Shown one piece after another: positions 1 through 5,140 of a stretch of DNA of 6,140 nucleotides. Position numbers and translations under genes: made by a program. Source of the DNA: an uncultured Collinsella sp. (lineage in GTDB: Bacteria > Actinomycetota > Coriobacteriia > Coriobacteriales > Coriobacteriaceae). The stretch is from assembly GCA_900552755.1 (NCBI GenBank), contig USAY01000108.1, positions 1 through 6,140 on the forward strand, read 5' to 3'. The stretch's first letter is position 1. Each line of letters begins with the position of its first letter. The notes beneath the pieces are model-generated. The model was given only the letters and a program-made list of their open reading frames with translations. It was not told where the DNA came from and ran no database searches.

Positions 1-92
1 AAAATGCGCGGCTCGGTATAGGGCAGGATTGGCAATGCGATGCGAAAAACCGTCTGATATGTTCGGCACCAGGCACGACGGGCTAGATGCAT
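1..92 (-). CDS. 5' end of a probable iron-containing alcohol dehydrogenase (partial)
   Basis: Only the first 30 codons are in the window; the gene continues past the left edge. Reading leftward from the ATG at 92-90, the frame is open to base 1. The start is supported by AAGGAG on the minus strand, about 8 bases upstream. The visible protein begins MHLARRAWCRTYQ and goes on through a hydrophobic stretch to LPILPYTEPRI. An N-terminus of the form 'aromatic-Cys-Arg-x-Tyr/Phe-Gln ... LPxLPYxEP' matches what I remember of iron-containing (group III) alcohol dehydrogenases of anaerobic Firmicutes and Coriobacteria, NAD(P)-linked cytosolic enzymes that interconvert aldehydes and alcohols. The metal- and nucleotide-binding parts lie outside the window, so the family call rests on memory of the N-terminus alone. 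That a gene starts here is more certain than what it encodes. Confidence 0.55.
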   Translation of the reverse strand, partial: MHLARRAWCRTYQTVFRIALPILPYTEPRI

Positions 93-110
93 AAAGGAAA
101 CTCCTTCATT

Positions 111-126
111 TGTTGATGGGTCAACA
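111..126. promoter_or_regulatory. inverted repeat in the leader of the leftward gene, possible operator
   Basis: TGTTGA and TCAACA form perfect 6-bp arms around the 4-base spacer TGGG. The repeat sits just upstream of the ribosome binding site of the minus-strand gene that starts at 92. On the minus strand a -10-like TACAAT (plus strand 139-144) lies a short way upstream, which would put the repeat near the transcription start, a usual place for a repressor site. I see no convincing -35 for that hexamer. The repeat could also form a small hairpin in the mRNA leader. The symmetry is seen directly; the regulatory role is inferred. Confidence 0.3.
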
Positions 127-280
127 TTTGCTCGACCGATTGTACTCATCGCGGCACGTAGACTGCCCGCCAAACGTCAATCAATCAACATCTTCATATT
201 GTTCGGAGCTGCTTGGCGTCATCCGGTGTTAGTCTTTCAGGGTCCATTGGATTCACGTCCGCCGCAAAGGAGGCGCAAAG

Positions 281-1174
281 GTGCATGACATCTGGAACCC
301 CTGGCATGGCTGCACGCGCGTCAGCGAGGGATGCGACAACTGCTACATGTATTACATGGACGGGCAACGCGGTATCGACCCTTCCGTGATTAGCAAAAGC
401 AAGTCGGGCTTTACCTATCCCCTCCAACGCCGCCGAGACGGTAGCTACAAAGTTCGCGCCGGCGAGCTTATCCGTATCTGCATGACGAGCGACTTCTTGT
501 TGCCCAAGGCCGATCCCTGGCGACCAGAAGTATGGGACATCATTCGCCAGAGGCCCGACGTAAAGTTCTTCATTCTGAACAAACGTCCCGAGCGTTTTTG
601 CGACTGTCTGCCCAGCGACTGGGGCGATGGCTGGCAAAACGTCATGCTCAACGTAACCTGCGAAAACCAGCGCAGGGCAAATGAACGGATTCCCCTCCTG
701 CTCGCCACGCCCGCAGTACACCGCGGCATCATGTGTGCGCCGTTCATCGGAAGCGTATCGGTCAAAAAAGCCGCCCCCGGGAGCCTTGGAAAGCCCGATG
801 GAATCGAGCAGGTCATCGCAGGCGGAGAAAACTACGCGGGAGCGCGTCCCTGCCATTACGAATGGGTGCGCCAGCTGCATGCTGAATGCGTGGCGGCAAA
901 TGCGACGTTCGCCTTCATCGAAACCGGAAGCACCTTCGTTAAGGACGGGCGAACATATCACCTTCGCAGCAAAAACCTGCAAAGCGAGCAGGCGTGGAAA
1001 TCAGGCCTCCAACACCGCGGCCGCCAAATCGAATGGGACCTAAGGGATCCGCTCGGTCTGGAAATCCCCAGTTCGGAGCTCTGGGATCCACCGTATTTTG
1101 AGTGGTGCGAAACCTGCGGAAGCAAGTTCATCTGCAACGGCTGCGTCCGCTGCGGACTATGCGGACGTTGTTAG
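281..1174 (+). CDS. phage Gp37/Gp68-family (DUF5131) protein with cysteine-rich tail
   Basis: The predicted protein is 297 residues long and starts at GTG; AAAGGAGG at 266-273, seven bases upstream, fixes this start. The N-terminus IWNPWHGCTRVSEGCDNCY is the signature of the Gp37/Gp68 (DUF5131) family: Cys11, Cys18 and Cys21 form a CX6CX2C motif that resembles, but is not, the CX3CX2C motif of radical SAM enzymes. Other family-like stretches are the NKRPERF region (100-106), IAGGENYAGARPC (179-191), AFIETG (211-216) and LQSEQAWKSG (233-242). Family members occur in phages and in bacterial accessory regions; in other genomes a three-Cys-motif partner gene (tcmP) is often adjacent, but none is visible here. 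No biochemical function is established to my knowledge. The last 22 residues carry seven cysteines (276, 279, 285, 288, 291, 294, 297), which suggests an added Zn or Fe-S site. No terminator is apparent before the next gene, 157 bases on. Confidence 0.85.
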   Translation: MHDIWNPWHGCTRVSEGCDNCYMYYMDGQRGIDPSVISKSKSGFTYPLQRRRDGSYKVRAGELIRICMTSDFLLPKADPWRPEVWDIIRQRPDVKFFILNKRPERFCDCLPSDWGDGWQNVMLNVTCENQRRANERIPLLLATPAVHRGIMCAPFIGSVSVKKAAPGSLGKPDGIEQVIAGGENYAGARPCHYEWVRQLHAECVAANATFAFIETGSTFVKDGRTYHLRSKNLQSEQAWKSGLQHRGRQIEWDLRDPLGLEIPSSELWDPPYFEWCETCGSKFICNGCVRCGLCGRC

Positions 1175-1219
1175 ACGGCAGCAGCAAAATTGTTTTATTA
1201 AAAATCATTCCTAATAGGC

Positions 1220-1247
1220 TTCACATTTGGTTGCATTTATGGATAAT
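1220..1247 (+). promoter_or_regulatory. candidate sigma-70-type promoter of the rubrerythrin gene
   Basis: TTCACA (1220-1225) and GATAAT (1242-1247) each match the consensus -35 and -10 hexamers at five of six positions and are 16 bases apart. They lie in an AT-rich patch between the end of the Gp37/Gp68 gene and the rubrerythrin start. Transcription would begin near 1254, giving a leader of about 80 bases that includes the hairpin at 1266-1296. This is a match by eye only. Confidence 0.45.
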
Positions 1248-1265
1248 AGAACTCGTCAAGACGCA

Positions 1266-1296
1266 CGTCCGGAGAGGGCCCTTACGGGACCGGACG
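1266..1296 (+). promoter_or_regulatory. strong GC-rich hairpin in the rubrerythrin leader
   Basis: CGTCCGG (1266-1272) is perfectly complementary to CCGGACG (1290-1296), and inside them CCC and GGG can pair around the loop TTAC. It lies 35 bases before the start codon and leaves the AAAGGA ribosome binding site (1319-1324) free. No T-tract follows, so it is not an intrinsic terminator. It may stabilise the 5' end of the mRNA or be a protein or ligand site; I could not match it to a known riboswitch class. Confidence 0.45.
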
Positions 1297-1331
1297 AGCG
1301 CACAATCGCCATCGATCGAAAGGATCGAATT

Positions 1332-1892
1332 ATGAAGTTTGTTTGCCCCGTTTGCGGTTATGTGGAAGAGTTCGACGGCGACCAGCTGCCCGAGGACTTC
1401 AAGTGCCCCCAGTGCGGCGTTCCCGGTTCTCGTTTCCTGAAGCAGGAGGAGGGCCAGCTCGAGTGGGCCGCCGAGCACGTCGTGGGCGTCGCCAAGATGG
1501 AAGGCGTCTCCGAGGACATCGTTGCCGACCTTCGCGCCAACTTTGAGGGCGAGTGCTCCGAGGTCGGTATGTACCTGGCCATGGCTCGCGTCGCTCATCG
1601 CGAGGGCTACCCCGAGATTGGCCTGTACTGGGAGAAGGCTGCCCACGAGGAGGCCGAGCACGCCGCCAAGTTCGCCGAGCTCCTGGGCGAGGTCGTGACC
1701 GACTCCACCAAGAAGAACCTCGAGATGCGCGTTGAGGCCGAGAACGGCGCCACCGCCGGCAAGACCGATCTTGCCAAGCGCGCCAAGGCCGCTGGCCTCG
1801 ATGCCATCCACGACACCGTGCACGAGATGGCTCGCGACGAGGCCCGCCACGGCAAGGCTTTCGCCGGCCTGCTCAAGCGCTACTTTGGCTAA
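1332..1892 (+). CDS. reverse rubrerythrin (rubredoxin domain first, then diiron domain)
   Basis: The 186-residue protein reduces hydrogen peroxide in the cytosol of anaerobes, taking electrons from NAD(P)H through a rubredoxin-type partner; this is known for the family, not shown here. Residues 1-35 form a rubredoxin-like domain with Fe(SCys)4 ligands Cys5, Cys8, Cys25 and Cys28. Residues from about 45 form the ferritin-like four-helix bundle. Its likely iron ligands are the glutamates around 72-77 (EGECSE), the E107-A-E-H110 motif and the E170-A-R-H173 motif. The order rubredoxin-then-ferritin marks the 'reverse' type; classical rubrerythrin has the opposite order. The ATG at 1332 is chosen because AAAGGA lies seven bases upstream and because it begins exactly at the rubredoxin domain (MKFVCPVCGY); an in-frame ATG at 1227 would add 35 unlikely residues. 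Codons end strongly in G or C, as expected of a highly expressed gene. It appears to be a single-gene transcript with its own promoter candidate and terminator. Confidence 0.93.
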   Translation: MKFVCPVCGYVEEFDGDQLPEDFKCPQCGVPGSRFLKQEEGQLEWAAEHVVGVAKMEGVSEDIVADLRANFEGECSEVGMYLAMARVAHREGYPEIGLYWEKAAHEEAEHAAKFAELLGEVVTDSTKKNLEMRVEAENGATAGKTDLAKRAKAAGLDAIHDTVHEMARDEARHGKAFAGLLKRYFG

Positions 1893-1926
1893 GCCAACTG
1901 CCTGAGACATAACCTCTAGCTCGAAG

Positions 1927-1958
1927 AAGGCCCGGACCGTATTGGTTCGGGCCTTTTT
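1927..1958 (+). terminator. intrinsic terminator of the rubrerythrin gene
   Basis: AAGGCCCGGACC (1927-1938) pairs with GGTTCGGGCCTT (1944-1955) with a single G-U pair and a 5-base loop, and a run of five T follows the GC stem (1954-1958). It lies 34 bases after the rubrerythrin stop codon. This is a textbook rho-independent terminator. Confidence 0.92.
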
Positions 1959-2024
1959 GTGTCTCGAGGACTCGTTAACGCCCTGAAATAGGACTGCCTT
2001 CGGCATCGGTTTCTCGTCAAAAAC

Positions 2025-2145
2025 TAAGTGAGTAGACTTTTTGGAACGTGCCGAGCACACCATCCATATTGCTTTATAAAGCCGCAGCTAAATGACTTGT
2101 TGCAAAACGGCCTGGTCGCCAAAGTGCCAAAAGTCTACTCACTTA
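2025..2145. repeat. 120-bp inverted-ended repeat element, copy 1
   Basis: The left end reads AAGTGAGTAGACTTTT, and the complement of the right end reads the same 16 bases, so the ends are perfect inverted repeats. The element is flanked by TA on both sides, as expected for a Tc1/mariner/IS630-type insertion, and it is too short to encode a transposase. It aligns without gaps to copy 2 at 3447-3566, with about 21 differences in 120 positions by eye. The right-hand 43 bases differ at only three positions, while the centre differs far more. The right end overlaps the last codons and the stop of the nuclease gene. Read leftward, the closing arm is followed by GTTTTT, so the whole fold could also act as a terminator for that gene. 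The family name is not known to me. Confidence 0.85.
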
Positions 2146-3262
2146 GAACCGCAGCCGTCCACGATCGAGCTGTTTTGCGTCTAACGGTCATCTTTCCGTC
2201 GATTACTCCCAATTTTGTCCAGTCAACGAATAGTTCAGACCGGAGTAATGTCTCAGCCCTTTGCTCATCTGAGCTTTTATCACGATATTCAGCATCGAGC
2301 GTCCTGCATACGGCCTTAACGACGGCGCGGAATCTATCCTCATCGGATATCTGTCTGTGTGTCAGGAGAAGTACATCATAGCCCATAGCCTGAAGGGCCG
2401 TCATGCGGTCAGCGTCACGCAAACCATCCCCTGCGCGTCCGTGCGAGGCCTTTCCCTGACATTCAATGGCCACCTGTCGCCTGCCGTCCGGCGAAGAAAG
2501 AAGTAGGTCGATATATACACGGGACTTTCCCACAATCGCTCGAGCACTTGTGCTTAGCGTCACTTCGACATTGAGCCCTATGCCGCAAAACCCTTCGCCT
2601 CCCAGGGCTCGCGACAGTCCAAGCAACAAATATGCCTCGACCTCAAAAGGCGACGCGGCACCCAATGGAACGAGTTTCGATACCGCCATAAATCTATTGC
2701 CGTAACGTATCCCGCAAACATCTGAACAAAAACGGTCAAGGTCTCTACCCAAAACCAAAGCGTCTCGACGCCATAAATTTGAAGCGGTGCCGTCCTCGGA
2801 CGGGCAGCGCATCCAACCGAACGTTGTCGAAATCGCGCCCGAATCAATTGCACGCGTAAGCTCCGCCTCAAGTGCCACCGGCAGAGCGCACACCGCAAAC
2901 AAGCCACACATCTCCGCCAATACCAAAAGAAGCTGAAGATCCGTCAGATGCCGCGACATGATGAATGCCGTCAGCAGAGGAGACGTGATCAAAAATCCAT
3001 GCTCCGTTTCCAGCACGGATTCCCTGGGGAGCTCACCAAGGAACAACCGCTGCCTAATGCTGGCAGGGCAAGTCCGTTTGTTTCTCGTACGAACCAATGT
3101 ATACAGCGGAAAACCGAGCGCGACCGCAGCCGTCGGGTTGCGGGCGAGGTCATATCGCTGCCGGTCTTCTTCCGGCCGTGGAAGCGGCGGACACAAAGCG
3201 CGGACCTGAGGGGGCAAACGCCAGTACCTAAAAGCCGATATGTCACAAAGTAGATCTTTCAT
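2135..3262 (-). CDS. putative VSR/DUF559-like PD-(D/E)xK nuclease with AbiEi-like N-terminal region
   Basis: The 375-residue protein starts at the ATG at 3262; a GTG two codons upstream (3268) is possible, and neither has a clear ribosome binding site. I do not recognise it as a named protein. The C-terminal part (about 205-325) looks like the very-short-patch-repair/DUF559 endonuclease fold: a helix with Glu near 207, the strand VYIDLLL with Asp252, the strand VAIECQG with Glu267 and Gln269, His274, then D283..R286MTALQAMGYDVLLLT, a layout typical of these nucleases. The usual lysine of E-x-K is Gln here, as in some active and some inactive relatives. Residues 1-125 (SAFRYWRLPP, ..FLITSPLLT.., ..LAEMCG..) faintly recall the C-terminal region of AbiEi-type antitoxin-like proteins. 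No signal peptide or membrane segment is evident. It is a lone gene between two copies of the repeat element, and its last three codons and stop lie inside copy 1. A defence or DNA-processing role is a guess. Confidence 0.6.
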   Translation of the reverse strand: MKDLLCDISAFRYWRLPPQVRALCPPLPRPEEDRQRYDLARNPTAAVALGFPLYTLVRTRNKRTCPASIRQRLFLGELPRESVLETEHGFLITSPLLTAFIMSRHLTDLQLLLVLAEMCGLFAVCALPVALEAELTRAIDSGAISTTFGWMRCPSEDGTASNLWRRDALVLGRDLDRFCSDVCGIRYGNRFMAVSKLVPLGAASPFEVEAYLLLGLSRALGGEGFCGIGLNVEVTLSTSARAIVGKSRVYIDLLLSSPDGRRQVAIECQGKASHGRAGDGLRDADRMTALQAMGYDVLLLTHRQISDEDRFRAVVKAVCRTLDAEYRDKSSDEQRAETLLRSELFVDWTKLGVIDGKMTVRRKTARSWTAAVLSE

Positions 3263-3345
3263 AGGCACAGGAAAACACGAATTTCAACCCAGTCAGTCAC
3301 GCATTGGCGCGAACGCACCAAAAATGGCACCGAACGGACTGTCAA

Positions 3346-3423
3346 GTTTTCAACAGCCCTCCCCAACTGGCCAAAAGCTTGCCGAGAGCTGGACGAAGTT
3401 CTGTTGAAAACCCCATTTTTTTT
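3346..3423. repeat. 11-bp perfect inverted repeat with internal pairing and T-tract
   Basis: GTTTTCAACAG (3346-3356) and CTGTTGAAAAC (3401-3411) are perfect complements separated by 44 bases. AACT (3365-3368) and AGTT (3397-3400), just inside, can add further pairs. A run of nine T (3415-3423) follows the right arm on the plus strand. The region lies upstream of the minus-strand nuclease gene, so it cannot terminate that gene, and no plus-strand gene reads into it. On the minus strand the sequence right after the inverted repeat holds a perfect TTGACA (plus strand 3340-3345), but only the poor -10 TTTGGT is found 17 bases on. It could be a degenerate mobile-element end, a small-RNA 3' end or an operator. 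Confidence 0.45.
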
Positions 3424-3446
3424 CTCATGCAGAAGCTTTGCGCGAC

Positions 3447-3566
3447 AAGTGAGTAGACTTTTTTGAACATCCCGAGCAGCCCGGTCATCCTGCTTTTCAA
3501 AACCGCAGGTAGATAGCTTGTTACAAAACTGCCTGGTCGCCAAAGTTCCAAAAGCCTACTCACTTA
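3447..3566. repeat. 120-bp inverted-ended repeat element, copy 2
   Basis: This is the second copy of the element at 2025-2145, in the same orientation and exactly 1421 bp to the right. The left end AAGTGAGTAGACTTTT and the complement of the right end AAGTGAGTAGGCTTTT differ at one base. The left flank is CA where copy 1 has TA; the right flank keeps TA. The block CCTGGTCGCCAAAGT is identical in both copies. The right end overlaps the final codons and stop of pdxR. A shorter internal stem, CAGGTAG with CTGCCTG including one G-U pair, is possible in this copy but not in copy 1. Confidence 0.85.
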
Positions 3567-4995
3567 GGTTGCAGAGTGCTCCCATTAGCTGCGATTCCAA
3601 GGTATTTAGCGCTTTTGGACTCAAATCGTCATACTGAACAAGAATTTGACTTGAGTTTTCAGGGACAGATGCGCCATCGGCACACCAATAACAGTCACTG
3701 ATATCGACAAAAGGGATACTCGAGCGCGTGAGGGCCCGCACAAAAGAGCTTCCGCCCGCTCCGCGCTCCGCAACCACGGTGCAGTAAAGGCCCGCGTCTG
3801 CATGCTCGATCGAGACTTCTCCTGCCGGAAATACCTTCCGCACAATCGCCATCAGGCCATCACGCGCCTCGCGAGCACGAACGCGCACGCGGTTCACATG
3901 TCGCTCGTAATCACCCGATTCCAGCAAACGCGCCAAAGCGACCTGGTCAACAGAGCTCACCGACGAGGCGTAGAAACCAAGGTTGCGCCTAAACCGCTCC
4001 ATTAGCTCATCGGGCAACACCATGTACGCTAGACGCAACGCCGATGACAGGCTCTTCGAAAACGTGTTGGTGTAGATAACCGACTGGGCGGCATCGATCG
4101 ACGCGAGCGCGGGAATCGGCTTGCCGGCAAGGCGAAACTCGCAATCAAAGTCATCTTCGATGAGATACCGACCTGGTCGCTCGGCGGCCCAGCTCAGCAG
4201 CGCATAGCGACGCGCAATGCTCGTCACAAGGCCGGTCGGATACTGATGGGACGGCATCAGGTGAAGGACATCGGTCCCGCTTTTCTGCAGAGTGCCCAAG
4301 TCCACGCCCTCATCATCCAACGGGATATGTCGAACTTTGCAGCCCATAGCCTGATAGATGCGCGTCAGGCGCAAATAGCCCGGGTCCTCAACGGCATACA
4401 CCTTGTCCGCGCCAAGCAACTGAACCAACATGGTATCGAGCAACTGAGCACCCGCACCGATAACAATGTTATTAGAATCGACATTCATGCCCCTTGTCCC
4501 ACGCAGGTGGTGAGCGATTGCGCATCGTAGCCGAGCAGTGCCCTGCGCCGGTGCGGGCGAAAAGATTTCGCGCTCGTCTTCGGATGCCAGCGTCGCCCGT
4601 AGCGCGCTTTGCCAAAGCCGCGCCGCCTCCAAAGCAGAAGGAGAAAGCGCATCGAATCGCTCGACCTGTCCGTTGACATCATGCGTGTTGGGACCCACAG
4701 AAACGGCATCTCGGTCGATGCCCTCCGAAGCCAAAGGAAAAACCGGTGCGTCCGGAAGCTTGCAAGCGTAGTAGCCACGACGCGGCATTGAGCAAATATA
4801 GCCCTCAGCGAGTAACTGGCTATATGCATTCTCGATGGTAATGACACTGATTCCCAGATGACTGGCAAAGGCGCGCTTAGACGGCAGATGCTCCCCCGCC
4901 GCAATACGGCCAGCAACAATATCATCTCGAATTTGCTGGTAAACATACTCATAGAGCGATGCCTCGCCACGTTTTTCCAAATTGTAGTCAAGCAT
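3556..4995 (-). CDS. pdxR: MocR-family regulator of vitamin B6 synthesis, PdxR
   Basis: The 479-residue protein has a GntR winged-helix DNA-binding domain (about 12-78, with LPSKRAFASHLGIS and TIENAYSQLLAEGY) joined to a fold-type I aminotransferase-like domain (about 115-475). In the latter, Lys314 in TFSKSLSSALR is the expected PLP Schiff-base lysine; SHQYPTG (249-255) and EDDFDCEFR (280-288) are the conserved MocR blocks. Proteins of this kind next to pdxST bind PLP and regulate pdxST and often themselves, rather than acting as transaminases. I start at the ATG at 4995 because AGGTGA lies about seven bases upstream; a TTG at 5028 would add 11 residues without support. It is divergent from pdxS, sharing a 145-base control region with a direct repeat. 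Its last codons, Leu-Ser-Glu-TAG, lie inside repeat copy 2, the same ending as the nuclease gene. The length is normal for the family, so the element has not visibly truncated the functional domains. Confidence 0.9.
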   Translation of the reverse strand: MLDYNLEKRGEASLYEYVYQQIRDDIVAGRIAAGEHLPSKRAFASHLGISVITIENAYSQLLAEGYICSMPRRGYYACKLPDAPVFPLASEGIDRDAVSVGPNTHDVNGQVERFDALSPSALEAARLWQSALRATLASEDEREIFSPAPAQGTARLRCAIAHHLRGTRGMNVDSNNIVIGAGAQLLDTMLVQLLGADKVYAVEDPGYLRLTRIYQAMGCKVRHIPLDDEGVDLGTLQKSGTDVLHLMPSHQYPTGLVTSIARRYALLSWAAERPGRYLIEDDFDCEFRLAGKPIPALASIDAAQSVIYTNTFSKSLSSALRLAYMVLPDELMERFRRNLGFYASSVSSVDQVALARLLESGDYERHVNRVRVRAREARDGLMAIVRKVFPAGEVSIEHADAGLYCTVVAERGAGGSSFVRALTRSSIPFVDISDCYWCADGASVPENSSQILVQYDDLSPKALNTLESQLMGALCNLSE

Positions 4996-5006
4996 GAGCC
5001 TATCAC

Positions 5007-5052
5007 CTGACCTTATTACGTCATTCAATCTGGTATTAGTCTGACCTTATTA
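5007..5052. promoter_or_regulatory. exact 12-bp direct repeat, candidate PdxR operator
   Basis: CTGACCTTATTA occurs at 5007-5018 and again at 5041-5052, with starts 34 bases apart, close to three helical turns. A related CTGGTATTA lies between them (5030-5038). MocR regulators such as PdxR are known to bind direct repeats in the pdxR-pdxST divergent region. The first copy lies right beside the ribosome binding site of pdxR, fitting autoregulation. The second is upstream of a weak pdxS promoter candidate (TTGCCA 5074-5079, TAGGAT 5095-5100, spacing a short 15), where an activator or repressor could act. The repeat is seen directly; binding is inferred. Confidence 0.65.
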
Positions 5053-5140
5053 TTATCTCGAAAACTGAGTATTTTGCCATACCCAGCTCCCCGATAGGAT
5101 GTTCCGTCAAGCAATGCACATGCCAACCAAGGGAGCAACC

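Noticed and set aside
194..982. Long minus-strand open frame of 262 codons opposite the Gp37/Gp68-family gene
   Set aside because: It lies wholly antisense to a gene with family motifs and a strong ribosome binding site; the protein resembles nothing I know.
1221..2063. Minus-strand open frame of 280 codons across rubrerythrin
   Set aside because: It is antisense to a certain gene, rich in Leu, Ala, Gly and Val as complements of GC-rich codons give, and crosses the rubrerythrin terminator and a repeat element.
2028..2381. Plus-strand open frame starting in repeat copy 1
   Set aside because: There is no ribosome binding site, it is antisense to the nuclease gene, and its composition is serine-rich without domain features.
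3317..3345. Promoter for the nuclease gene from TTGACA on the minus strand
   Set aside because: The -35 is perfect, but the -10 at 17-base spacing is TTTGGT, matching only three of six positions, and 16 or 18 bases is no better.
2025..3566. A composite transposon formed by the two repeats and the gene between them
   Set aside because: Neither repeat can encode a transposase, there is no visible target duplication around the whole unit, and the genes on both sides run into the elements independently. The milder claim of a bracketed gene is kept as a finding.
2025..3566. CRISPR array
   Set aside because: There are only two repeat copies, each 120 bp with inverted ends, and the space between them holds a gene, not a short spacer.
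4996..5028. TTG start for pdxR at 5028
   Set aside because: The ATG at 4995 has AGGTGA at good spacing; the longer form would translate through the candidate operator and add 11 residues without support.
5099..5140. In-frame upstream ATG for pdxS at 5099
   Set aside because: The ATG at 5141 has GGGAG five bases upstream and begins at the family N-terminus.
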